Source of the DNA: Nitrososphaerales archaeon TH1177
Lineage (GTDB): Archaea > Thermoproteota > Nitrososphaeria > Nitrososphaerales > Nitrososphaeraceae
Assembly: GCA_014523515.1 (NCBI GenBank)
Contig: JAATVJ010000112.1
Location: forward strand, 1-8,642
Reading direction: 5' to 3'
DNA: 8,642 bases
Shown here piece by piece: positions 1 through 5,898 of the stretch (positions are counted from its first letter, which is position 1; every line of letters starts with the position of its first letter). Made by a program: the position numbers and the translations under genes. The notes below the pieces were generated by a model, which searched no databases, was not told the origin of the DNA, and worked only from the letters and a program-made list of their open reading frames with translations.

Positions 1-141
1 ATCAAACGTTCCCGGAACGTAACAAATATGACTAACATTCGAGTTTAACTTTGATGCATGAACTCTTGCTTCTTCTAACATAACATCAGTAATTTCATGA
101 TTAAATTCAGAAACAACTATTGCTAAGTTAACTTTGACCAG
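1..141 (-). CDS. ribH: 6,7-dimethyl-8-ribityllumazine synthase, N-terminal part (runs off left edge)
   Basis: RibH condenses 5-amino-6-ribitylamino-uracil with 3,4-dihydroxy-2-butanone 4-phosphate to give lumazine, the penultimate step of riboflavin synthesis, usually in a cytosolic 60-mer or pentamer. Forty-seven codons are visible. The first beta strand VNLAIVVSEFN followed by HEIT matches archaeal RibH N-termini such as the M. jannaschii enzyme, and VPGTFD at the edge is the conserved substrate-binding turn; the C-terminal two thirds lie outside. The start is abnormal. The frame opens after a TGA at 156-154 and has no ATG, GTG or TTG before the conserved strand; the first in-frame ATG (81-79) would delete it. 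I place the start at CTG (141-139), 11 nt after a perfect GGTGAT Shine-Dalgarno sequence. Alternatives are a +1 frameshift fusing it to RibB, or a one-base assembly error. The family call is firm; the start is uncertain. Confidence 0.88.
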   Translation of the reverse strand, partial: MVKVNLAIVVSEFNHEITDVMLEEARVHASKLNSNVSHICYVPGTFD

Positions 142-148
142 TTGAAAT

Positions 149-829
149 TTAAATCACCGAATATGTCTTTAATTGATCAGCTTCTAATAAAGGAATATCT
201 TTTAATTTTGCATATTTATATGCTTCATCAATAGAAAGAGATCTAAAAGTATGAGAATCAAGCATTTCACATATTGCAACAGCTGGGGTTAGACCTGCAA
301 TCTTTGCCAAATAAACAGCAAGTTCTGTATGACCAAATCGTTCTTTTAATAGACCTTTTGCAGCGATCAGTAGTGAAACATGACCTGGAGTTCTAAAACT
401 CTTGATAAATTCTGATACTCCACCATTATCAATATTTTTGCAAACTGATGCAAGTTTGGAAATTGTTAATGCACGATCATAATCAGTAATTCCAGTATAA
501 GTATCTCTATGATTAACAGAAATTGAGAATGAAGGTTTGTCTCCATATGGAGAACGACCATTTGTCATAGTGGTAAATAAAGGATGATCATTAGAAACAC
601 AGTTTAAAATATCATGTATGTATGATAATCCCAATTTTGTAGAAATATAACCATCTATAGCTAGGCACAATAGGCCTCCTGCGTCATTTCTTATAGTTGC
701 TATATGATATGGTGTTATATTTTCTGCAGCGATTATCATATCAGTTTCATTTTCTCTACTGTCATCATCATGAATAAGAACAAATTTTCCTTGACTGAGT
801 GCCATTATTGCGTCTTTTACAGTTGACAA
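149..829 (-). CDS. ribB: 3,4-dihydroxy-2-butanone 4-phosphate synthase
   Basis: RibB converts ribulose 5-phosphate to 3,4-dihydroxy-2-butanone 4-phosphate plus formate, a Mg-dependent cytosolic reaction feeding lumazine synthase. From the TTG start at 829-827 the protein has 226 residues, close to the archaeal RibB length (about 227). Signatures are the acidic loop DDDSRENETDM (residues 21-31), NDAGGLLC (48-55), FRTPGHVSLL (145-154) and the metal/catalytic GHTEL (166-170). No GTP cyclohydrolase II domain follows, so it is monofunctional. The reading frame stays open to 955, but that stretch overlaps ribE and is not RibB-like. Homology begins at STVKDAI, one codon after the TTG; the next choice, ATG at 805-803, would cut into the conserved first helix. 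No Shine-Dalgarno precedes the TTG, but a TATATA box lies about 30 nt upstream, so a leaderless transcript is plausible. ribE ends 55 nt upstream and ribH follows immediately. Confidence 0.93.
   Translation of the reverse strand: MSTVKDAIMALSQGKFVLIHDDDSRENETDMIIAAENITPYHIATIRNDAGGLLCLAIDGYISTKLGLSYIHDILNCVSNDHPLFTTMTNGRSPYGDKPSFSISVNHRDTYTGITDYDRALTISKLASVCKNIDNGGVSEFIKSFRTPGHVSLLIAAKGLLKERFGHTELAVYLAKIAGLTPAVAICEMLDSHTFRSLSIDEAYKYAKLKDIPLLEADQLKTYSVI
153..158 (-). promoter_or_regulatory. Shine-Dalgarno GGTGAT for ribH, inside the ribB 3' end
   Basis: GGTGAT is complementary to the usual archaeal 16S rRNA tail (AUCACCUCC). It overlaps the last codons of ribB and sits 11 nt before the proposed CTG start of ribH. 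None of the other minus-strand starts in the rib cluster has such a site. It therefore argues that ribosomes initiate or re-initiate here even though no ordinary start codon is present. Confidence 0.5.
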
Positions 830-855
830 ACATAATTTATAAAAACAGCAGTTAT

Positions 856-861
856 TATATA
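856..861 (-). promoter_or_regulatory. TATA-box candidate for ribB
   Basis: TATATA within AAAATATATAATAAC on the minus strand, in the ribE-ribB gap. Transcription would begin about 26 nt downstream, near 832, almost exactly at the proposed TTG start (829). That fits a leaderless mRNA. The background is AT-rich, so chance occurrence is possible. Confidence 0.35.
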
Positions 862-884
862 TTTTACTACAAAATTTGTTATTA

Positions 885-1511
885 CTAATTTTTTGGTAAA
901 AGTTTTGAAATATATTTACCAAGAATATCAAATTCAATATTAACTTTATCTCCAATTGATTTTATTCCTAAAGTAGTTTTTTTTAATGTATGAGGAATCA
1001 AAGATATGGATAATAAGTTGTTATTGTCAATATCTACAACGGTTAAGCTGATTCCATCAATTGTAATTGAACCTTTTCGTACTATATATTGGAAAGATTC
1101 TTTTAGTTCTTCAGAGATTTTGATAATAAGTTTTGTTTCTGTGGGAAAAACAATTTTGTCGTGGATAATTCCTGTACAATCTACATGGCCTTGAACAAAA
1201 TGACCATCAAACCTATCAGCAGCTCTCATACTTCTTTCAATATTAACCCTATCGCCTTTCTTTATTGAATCTAGACATGTTTTTCTTACTGTTTCTCCAA
1301 TTACTGAAAATTGGGCAATATTATTATTTAATTTGGTTATTGTTAAACAAACTCCATTTACCGATATACTTTGACCAATCTTTAAACCCTTACTTAAATT
1401 CCCAATATCTACAGAAAATTTAATTTCAGCAGGATACTTCGTCGAATTACCTTTTTTTATCTCGTTTATAGATTTTATTTCACAAAGAGATTCTATTATA
1501 CCAGTAAACAT
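885..1511 (-). CDS. ribE: riboflavin synthase, alpha-chain type
   Basis: RibE dismutates two molecules of 6,7-dimethyl-8-ribityllumazine to riboflavin and the pyrimidine precursor. The 208-residue protein shows the canonical duplicated lumazine-binding barrels. Barrel 1 (about 1-90) starts MFTGIIE and carries VNGVCLTI (51-58), with Cys55 at the position of the conserved barrel-1 cysteine. Barrel 2 (about 98-190) starts DRFDGHFVQGHVDCTG (99-114), with IDGISLTVV (151-159), and a short C-terminal helix follows. This is the bacterial/eukaryal fold; most Euryarchaeota and Crenarchaeota instead use an unrelated synthase derived from the lumazine synthase family. The ATG at 1511 is certain because MFTGIIE is the family's N-terminus. 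It is the first gene of the ribE-ribB-ribH set, with a TATA-like box 35-42 nt upstream and essentially no Shine-Dalgarno. Confidence 0.95.
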   Translation of the reverse strand: MFTGIIESLCEIKSINEIKKGNSTKYPAEIKFSVDIGNLSKGLKIGQSISVNGVCLTITKLNNNIAQFSVIGETVRKTCLDSIKKGDRVNIERSMRAADRFDGHFVQGHVDCTGIIHDKIVFPTETKLIIKISEELKESFQYIVRKGSITIDGISLTVVDIDNNNLLSISLIPHTLKKTTLGIKSIGDKVNIEFDILGKYISKLLPKN

Positions 1512-1545
1512 TCTAGAATTTCATTTATTTATTGTTAATTAAGAT

Positions 1546-1553
1546 AATATAAA
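1546..1553 (-). promoter_or_regulatory. TATA-box candidate for the rib cluster
   Basis: TTTATATT on the minus strand. With initiation about 26 nt from its centre, transcription would start near 1523, giving a leader of roughly 12 nt before the ribE ATG at 1511. I see no FMN-riboswitch-like structure; the space is too short to hold one. Confidence 0.5.
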
Positions 1554-1598
1554 TACACAACTATTAATTACATTTATCTTAATAAAAATAAAAATTTA

Positions 1599-1616
1599 GA
1601 GAAGGATATTTTAATA
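1599..1616 (+). repeat. imperfect direct repeat, copy 1
   Basis: An 18-nt element, GAGAAGGATATTTTAATA, matching the copy at 1898-1915 at 17 of 18 positions. Each copy is followed within 1-2 nt by an ATG that opens a very short frame. GAGAAGG is purine-rich and Shine-Dalgarno-like, but its spacing to the ATG (about 12 nt) is long. Confidence 0.5.
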
Positions 1617-1897
1617 TATGTACTGTCTCTTTAGAGAAAATGAATCCGATCTTTTTTATAAGACGAGAGTTTAATGAAATTTATTATTACAAAAATGATG
1701 AGTATTGAAATTATTGAAATGCTCAGAGTAATTAATATCCGATGAGACTAGTTACAAATCATATATAATAATGAATGAATTTTAATTGAATTGACAGATT
1801 GATATATGTCAAAAGCTCGAAAACATAATATAATATAATAAAATTAACTCATACGTAAACAATTATTGTATTATTTGACAATTTCAAGATTAGAGAA

Positions 1898-1915
1898 GAG
1901 AAGGTTATTTTAATA
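1898..1915 (+). repeat. imperfect direct repeat, copy 2
   Basis: GAGAAGGTTATTTTAATA, differing at one base from the copy at 1599-1616, 299 nt away in the same orientation. It is followed by ATG at 1918 with a 12-codon frame. The pair may be the trace of a small duplication or a repeated upstream element. Confidence 0.5.
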
Positions 1916-1975
1916 AGATGCAAAAAAGGATCTTTCTAAAAAATAGTAGATTATAATGGTGATTATTTTTCTGTT

Positions 1976-1984
1976 CTTATAATA
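1976..1984 (+). promoter_or_regulatory. TATA-box candidate for the remnant gene at 2010
   Basis: CTTATAATA, the identical nine bases found upstream of rtcB (2280-2288). Its start lies 34 nt before the ATG at 2010, compared with 31 nt for rtcB, so transcription should begin at or next to the ATG. This supports the idea that the 2010 frame is, or recently was, a real leaderless gene. Confidence 0.45.
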
Positions 1985-2009
1985 CTAGTAAACAAGAAAT
2001 CAAAAATTG

Positions 2010-2254
2010 ATGACTTCTAGCCAAAATGATTATTTAGAATATTTAAAGAAAAAAACATTAGAAAAAAATTTAATTTTACAAACATTAACTGAAGATAATA
2101 ACGTTTCAATTTGCCTACATTACCAGAAATAATAAACAGTATGTGTATGTTTGTAGTTATTATAATAAATTAATATATAGAAATCGATGAAGAAATAGTA
2201 TTAGGGCATATAGAACGTTGATTAAAAGATTTGAATAATATATTTAAGCTTTAA
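2010..2254 (+). pseudogene. decayed small gene of unknown function
   Basis: A 40-codon open frame starts at ATG 2010 (MTSSQNDYLEYLKKKTLEKN at the N-terminus, hydrophilic and helical) and ends at TAA 2130-2132. In the next frame, protein-like sequence begins near 2111 (LPTLPEIINS), meets a stop at 2171-2173, resumes as IEIDEEIVLGHIER (2180-2218), meets a TGA at 2219-2221 (one base from Trp), then LKDLNNIFKL and a final TAA at 2252-2254. Both later pieces share one frame. One frameshift near 2100-2110 plus two nonsense changes would therefore turn an acidic, helix-rich protein of about 80 residues into what is seen. I do not recognise the family. The first 40 codons could still be a functional microprotein. 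The reconstruction is inference; the frames and stops are seen directly. Confidence 0.45.
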
Positions 2255-2279
2255 TAAAATCTTTAATAGTCAAGCAAGG

Positions 2280-2288
2280 CTTATAATA
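2280..2288 (+). promoter_or_regulatory. TATA-box candidate for rtcB
   Basis: CTTATAATA, centred 26-27 nt before the rtcB ATG at 2311. The transcript would start within a few bases of the ATG and so be leaderless. No Shine-Dalgarno is present upstream of the ATG, which agrees. Confidence 0.5.
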
Positions 2289-2310
2289 ATAATAAAAATA
2301 ACCAAATACA

Positions 2311-3783
2311 ATGAATAAAATAATAACCAAGCGTGGAAATCATGTTATTGAGAAAGTAAACGAATTTGAGTTTAAAATTAATGTTGATGATTCTAAAAAA
2401 ATGAATGTACCAGTTACAATTTATGCAGATGATAGCTTAATTTTAAAAATGAGTGAAGATAGAACATTAGATCAAGCTGTCAATGTTTCAACACTCCCGG
2501 GTGTGAGAAAACATGTAGTTGTATTACCAGATGGTCATGAAGGATATGGTTTTCCCGTTGGAGGAGTAGCAGCTACTGACATGGAAGAGGGAGTTATTAG
2601 TCCGGGAGGTGTAGGATATGATATTAACTGTGGAGTAAGACTACTTAGATCCAATCTTAACCTAAATCAAGTTAAACCTCATTTAAAAGATTTAGTAAAT
2701 GAATTATTTAATTCAATACCATCAGGGGTAGGTAGCGAAGGAGCTATTAAACTCACTAGATCAGAATTAGATGAATTATTGATCGAAGGAGTTGATTGGG
2801 CTATTGAACATGGTTATGGGTATAAACAAGATTCTGAAGTATGCGAAGAGAAAGGTAGAATGATAGGAGCTAATCCAGAAAGTGTTTCTGATACTGCCAG
2901 AAAAAGAGGAGCGCCTCAGTTAGGGAGCTTAGGCTCAGGAAATCATTTTCTGGAAATTCAACAAATCCAAGAAATTTTTGATGAAAATGCAGCAAAGGTG
3001 ATGGGGATAGAAAAAGGTCAAATAACAGTACTAATACATTGCGGATCACGAGGATTTGGTCATCAAGTGTGTAGTGATTATTTACGTTATTCCGAAAAAT
3101 CTTTGAAAAAATATAATATTGAATTAATTGATAGAGAACTAGCATGTGTTCCAAATAATTCAATTGAAGGAGAAAATTATAGAAAAGCGATGTATTCAGC
3201 TTTGAATTTTGCATGGTCAAATAGGCAAATAATTACTCATTTTATTAGGAAAACATTCGAAAAAATATTTTCGAGTTCAGAAACAGGATTAGATATGAAA
3301 TTAGTTTATGATGTAGCACATAATATAGCCAAAGTAGAACGTCATAAGGTTGATGGAGAAGGAATGAGAGACTTAGTAATTCATAGAAAAGGTGCTACCA
3401 GAGCTTTTCCGGCGGGTATGGAACAGGTCCCAGAGAAATATCGACAAATAGGTCAACCTGTCTTTATACCAGGGTCGATGGGAACAGCAAGTTGGATATT
3501 AGTAGGAAATAAAAAATCTCTTGATTTAAGTTTTGGATCAACTGCACATGGAGCTGGAAGAACTATGTCAAGAGGTGCTGCTAAAAGAAGTTATACCATT
3601 GAAAAAGTAAAAGCTGAACTTGATTCAAAAGGAATCTATATAAAAGCATTAACAAAAAATGGAATAGTAGAGGAAACACCTTTAGCTTATAAAGATGTAG
3701 ACTCAGTAGTGAACGTGTCAGATAAATTGGGGATTGCAACTAAAGTAGCAAAGTTAGTTCCAATAGGAGTGATTAAAGGTTAA
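2311..3783 (+). CDS. rtcB: RNA-splicing ligase RtcB
   Basis: RtcB joins RNA 2',3'-cyclic-phosphate or 3'-phosphate ends to 5'-OH ends, using GTP and Mn2+. In archaea it seals tRNA exons after intron removal and can repair or circularise RNAs. The 490 residues match the full family length (P. horikoshii enzyme 481). Visible signatures are PDGHEGYGFPVGG (73-85), GVGYDINCGVR with Asp104 and Cys107 as metal ligands, SGNHFLE with His212, HCGSRGFGH with His243, DVAHN with His337, the guanylate-accepting His413 in AHGAGR, and a C-terminal VIKG with Lys489 contacting GMP. All six match P. horikoshii positions shifted by 8-9, so the enzyme should be active. There is no intein, although some archaeal RtcB genes carry one. 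The start at ATG 2311 gives a normal N-terminus. The PDCD5-family gene abuts its stop codon, implying co-transcription. Confidence 0.97.
   Translation: MNKIITKRGNHVIEKVNEFEFKINVDDSKKMNVPVTIYADDSLILKMSEDRTLDQAVNVSTLPGVRKHVVVLPDGHEGYGFPVGGVAATDMEEGVISPGGVGYDINCGVRLLRSNLNLNQVKPHLKDLVNELFNSIPSGVGSEGAIKLTRSELDELLIEGVDWAIEHGYGYKQDSEVCEEKGRMIGANPESVSDTARKRGAPQLGSLGSGNHFLEIQQIQEIFDENAAKVMGIEKGQITVLIHCGSRGFGHQVCSDYLRYSEKSLKKYNIELIDRELACVPNNSIEGENYRKAMYSALNFAWSNRQIITHFIRKTFEKIFSSSETGLDMKLVYDVAHNIAKVERHKVDGEGMRDLVIHRKGATRAFPAGMEQVPEKYRQIGQPVFIPGSMGTASWILVGNKKSLDLSFGSTAHGAGRTMSRGAAKRSYTIEKVKAELDSKGIYIKALTKNGIVEETPLAYKDVDSVVNVSDKLGIATKVAKLVPIGVIKG
3766..3773 (+). promoter_or_regulatory. Shine-Dalgarno GGAGTGAT for the PDCD5-family gene
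   Basis: GGAGTGAT lies in the last codons of rtcB, 10 nt before the ATG at 3784, and matches the anti-Shine-Dalgarno complement with one base missing. It supports translation of the downstream gene from a shared mRNA, unlike the likely leaderless first gene. Confidence 0.55.
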
Positions 3784-4200
3784 ATGGAAGAAGATCCAGA
3801 TATTGAAATTCTAAAAGCTAAGAAAATGCACGAAAGAATGCAACGTATGATGAAACAGAAAAAAGAAAATATAGAAAAAGATATTAAAAAACGTGAACCT
3901 TCTCAAAGAGAGATCTTACTATCATATTTGTATGACCGAGGAGATGAAGTATTGAATTTAGCAGAATCTCAATTTCCATCAGAAACTAGAGCAATAATGA
4001 ATAGAATAGTAGAACTTATTAATAGTGGAGAAATAAACCAAAAAATTTCGGGAGGAGAATTGCTATCGTTATTTCGAACAATAGGAATGAATGTTAAAAT
4101 AAATACTACTATCAAAATTGAAGAACATGGAAAATATATGTCATTTGCAGAGAAACTTAAGCAGAATAAAGAGATTGAAGATGAAGAAAATAAAAGATAA
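3784..4200 (+). CDS. PDCD5-family (TFAR19-like) DNA-binding protein
   Basis: The 138-residue protein fits the archaeal/eukaryal PDCD5 family: a small helical bundle with a charged N-terminal helix. Archaeal members are described as double-stranded-DNA binding; cellular function is not settled. Visible features are an N-terminal MEEDPDIEILKAKKMHER, matching the family's acidic DP(E/D) start, a strongly basic helix to about residue 38, then REILLSYL (42-49), the core TRAIMNRIVELINSGEI (68-84) and KISGGELLSLFRTI (87-100). After this comes a longer tail with a beta-like KINTTIKIEEHGK and an acidic end, so it is slightly longer than typical archaeal members. Its ATG follows the rtcB TAA with no gap, and a Shine-Dalgarno lies inside rtcB, so the two form an operon. 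The central PEARERL-type segment is diverged, which keeps some doubt about the family. Confidence 0.75.
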   Translation: MEEDPDIEILKAKKMHERMQRMMKQKKENIEKDIKKREPSQREILLSYLYDRGDEVLNLAESQFPSETRAIMNRIVELINSGEINQKISGGELLSLFRTIGMNVKINTTIKIEEHGKYMSFAEKLKQNKEIEDEENKR

Positions 4201-4216
4201 TGTCAATAAATATAAA

Positions 4217-4243
4217 GGTATTTGATGAAATACTTATTTTTTT
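4217..4243 (+). terminator. hairpin plus T-run terminator of the rtcB operon
   Basis: GGTATTT pairs with AAATACT around a GATG loop (seven pairs, the outermost G-U), followed at once by a run of seven T (4237-4243) and more T-rich sequence. It lies 17 nt after the stop of the PDCD5-family gene and separates this operon from the convergent rps11. Confidence 0.7.
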
Positions 4244-4362
4244 AATTTATTTTTATACCATTATTAAAAAATGATATAGTAATATCGGTGAATTATTATT
4301 GTACCTATATCTCTCAATATTACTTTTCATAATTTTAAGCTTGATTATATATTCTACTTAAG

Positions 4363-4374
4363 AAAAATTAAAAA
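4363..4374 (-). terminator. T-tract terminator of rps11
   Basis: On the minus strand TTTTTAATTTTT begins about 11 nt after the rps11 stop codon. Archaeal RNA polymerase commonly terminates at T-runs without a hairpin; none is seen here. The convergent arrangement with the rtcB operon makes a stop in this 185-nt gap likely. Confidence 0.5.
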
Positions 4375-4385
4375 GTATTGTAATG

Positions 4386-4793
4386 TTACACTCTTCTTCC
4401 TCTTCTGCCACCAGGCTTTCTGGTTGTATCGTGAGGAACTGGAGTAACATCATCGATTCTTCCGATCCTAAAACCTGCTCTAGCTAATGCTCTTATTGCA
4501 GCTTGAGCTCCTGGACCGGGTATTCTAGGTCCTACTCCTCCAACTGCGCGCACTCTAATATGAAGCGCATTTATTCCTTTGGATTTTGCTGTATCTGCTG
4601 CAGATACGGCAGATTTCATTGCTGCATAAGGTGATGATTCGTATCTATCAGCAGTTACATGTCTACCTCCAGAACTAAACGATATTGTTTCAGCACCACT
4701 AATATCGGTAATATGAACTAAAGTATTATTATAACTGCTAAAAATATGAGCTACTCCCCATTTATACTGAGTAATATCTTCAGTTTCAGACAT
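4386..4793 (-). CDS. rps11: 30S ribosomal protein uS11
   Basis: uS11 sits on the 30S platform beside helix 45 and the mRNA exit region. The 135-residue protein from ATG 4793 matches the archaeal family throughout: KWGVAHIFSSYNNTLVHITD, SSGGRHVTADRYESSPYAAM, the HIRVRAVGG segment, GPGAQAAIRALARAGFRIG and the basic tail DTTRKPGGRRGRRV. An in-frame GTG at 4808 would add five residues (MNYKI), but archaeal uS11 proteins usually begin close to MSE, and an AAGTGA purine stretch lies upstream of the ATG, so I prefer 4793. thiL ends 46 nt upstream on the same strand, and a palindromic TATA-like site overlaps the thiL stop. In many archaea uS11 is encoded next to S13, S4 and RpoD; none of those is visible here. 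Confidence 0.96.
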   Translation of the reverse strand: MSETEDITQYKWGVAHIFSSYNNTLVHITDISGAETISFSSGGRHVTADRYESSPYAAMKSAVSAADTAKSKGINALHIRVRAVGGVGPRIPGPGAQAAIRALARAGFRIGRIDDVTPVPHDTTRKPGGRRGRRV

Positions 4794-4831
4794 AATCTTA
4801 TAATTCACTTAATTTGGATATTAAAACTTTG

Positions 4832-4843
4832 TTAATATATTAA
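4832..4843 (-). promoter_or_regulatory. TATA-box candidate for rps11, overlapping the thiL stop
   Basis: TTAATATATTAA is a perfect 12-nt palindrome containing the thiL stop codon. Initiation about 26 nt downstream of its centre would fall near 4811, leaving a short leader before the rps11 ATG at 4793. A private promoter would let a highly expressed ribosomal gene be uncoupled from thiL. Confidence 0.45.
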
Positions 4844-5898
4844 GAAAAATGTAAAAATCCTTTATTTTCTAATAGAAAATAATCTTTACGTTTTTCAATT
4901 TTTTTTCTTTCATGAAACAATTCAAGTTTATTATCATATTTAACAAAAACATTACCACTTCCAATCATTGCTTTTCCTATTACAAATATTGGTAAATGAA
5001 ATTTCTTTGCAAGAAAATTTACTTTTTGCAAATTCGAGGGATTGATCGTAGCTAGTATTTCGTATTCTTCACCACCATTAAATATCAGATCATAAATGTC
5101 TAGAGAATTATTTTTTGCAAATTCAATTAGACCTGTAGGAAATGGAATATCATCAACATAAAAATCAACCTTACTTTGCTTAGCCAATTCATAAAGAGAG
5201 ATCCCTAATCCATCACTAGAATCAATTGATGATGAAAAATACTTTCCCAATAATGTTCCAAATTTTTTATTAGGTTTTGGAAGTAGAATACGTGATATAG
5301 CTTGTTTTTTAAAAGAAGGTATTGCTTTTGAATTTAAAAGCAATATTTTTAATCCAGCCGATGTATAACCAAATTCTCCTGATGTTATTACAATATCTCC
5401 AGCTTTAGCATTATTTCTCAAAGGAATACTGTTGGATGTAGAATCCAAAAAACCAATTAAAGTACAATCAATAACTAGTTCCTTAGATTCATTGGTATCA
5501 CCTCCAAGAAAAACTATACCAAATTCTTTAGAGGCTTTTTCGAATCCCAAAATTAGGTTTTTTATTTTATTTTTTGTCCAAAAGCTAGGAATCGCTAATG
5601 ATAGTAACGAAAAATATGGTGGTTTTATTCCTTTTGCAGACATATCGCTAACAGCAGAAACAATACTTTTTCTTGCTATTTGCCATATTTTCATTTGTTT
5701 AACTACATCGGTACTTTCTACTAACATATCACACTTTATAATTATATTAGAGGAATTGGAAGGTCTTATTTTATTTTTTTTTAAATCTTTGAAAGATAAG
5801 ACTGATACATCATCTCTTATTTGAAATTGTATTTTATTTTTTTCTAAAAGGTTAGAATAAAATAAATCTATAATTTCTTTCTCATTTAATTTGGTCAT
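4840..5898 (-). CDS. thiL: thiamine-monophosphate kinase
   Basis: ThiL phosphorylates thiamine monophosphate to thiamine diphosphate, the cofactor form, using ATP and Mg2+. The 352-residue protein has the PurM/ThiL two-domain layout. Ligand-binding motifs in order are RDDVSVL (28-34, the GDDAA position), CDMLVESTDV (56-65), ARKSIVSAVSDMSAKG (75-90), LGGDTNES (131-138), SSIDSSDGLG (223-232) and NGGEEYEIL (274-282). The C-terminus ends KGFLHF, corresponding to the G(W/F)xHF end common in ThiL. Acidic metal ligands (Asp29, Asp30, Asp57, Asp85, Asp134, Asp226, Asp229) are present. The ATG at 5898 lies 17 nt inside the 3' end of the upstream mutase gene, so the two are co-transcribed and probably translationally coupled; no Shine-Dalgarno is obvious. 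Lysine and asparagine are very frequent, as expected from the AT bias. Confidence 0.95.
   Translation of the reverse strand: MTKLNEKEIIDLFYSNLLEKNKIQFQIRDDVSVLSFKDLKKNKIRPSNSSNIIIKCDMLVESTDVVKQMKIWQIARKSIVSAVSDMSAKGIKPPYFSLLSLAIPSFWTKNKIKNLILGFEKASKEFGIVFLGGDTNESKELVIDCTLIGFLDSTSNSIPLRNNAKAGDIVITSGEFGYTSAGLKILLLNSKAIPSFKKQAISRILLPKPNKKFGTLLGKYFSSSIDSSDGLGISLYELAKQSKVDFYVDDIPFPTGLIEFAKNNSLDIYDLIFNGGEEYEILATINPSNLQKVNFLAKKFHLPIFVIGKAMIGSGNVFVKYDNKLELFHERKKIEKRKDYFLLENKGFLHFS

Larger units (their letters stand above)
1554..2009. other. gene-free AT-rich stretch, left half of the 800-bp gap
   Basis: No reading frame here resembles a known protein on either strand. On the plus strand there are only short open frames: 18 codons from ATG 1618, 22 codons from ATG 1640, 16 codons from ATG 1695 and 12 codons from ATG 1918. 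The first and last are each preceded by the repeated GAGAAGG-type element listed separately. The short frames follow one another in different phases, which could mean another worn-out gene, but the signal is weaker than for the remnant at 2010-2254. No convincing C/D-box or H/ACA RNA was found. Confidence 0.4.

Noticed and set aside
149..955. Long version of RibB starting at ATG 955
   Set aside because: The extra 42 codons overlap the ribE 3' end in another frame, and the first of them are low-complexity Asn/Ile/Phe-rich text; RibB homology begins at the TTG 829.
1006..1194. 62-codon plus-strand frame
   Set aside because: Lies wholly antisense inside ribE and has no protein-like motif.
1512..1600. 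FMN riboswitch upstream of ribE
   Set aside because: The leader is only about 12 nt if the TATA box is correct, and none of the conserved FMN-element helices can be seen.
1695..1760. Possible C/D-box sRNA starting with ATGATGA
   Set aside because: A C box is present and a CGATGA could serve as C', but no CTGA D box or D' box is found at suitable spacing.
2870..3220. 116-codon minus-strand frame
   Set aside because: Antisense shadow of rtcB, whose catalytic motifs fix the coding strand.
5432..5824. 130-codon plus-strand frame
   Set aside because: Antisense shadow of thiL; the thiL motifs on the minus strand are unambiguous.
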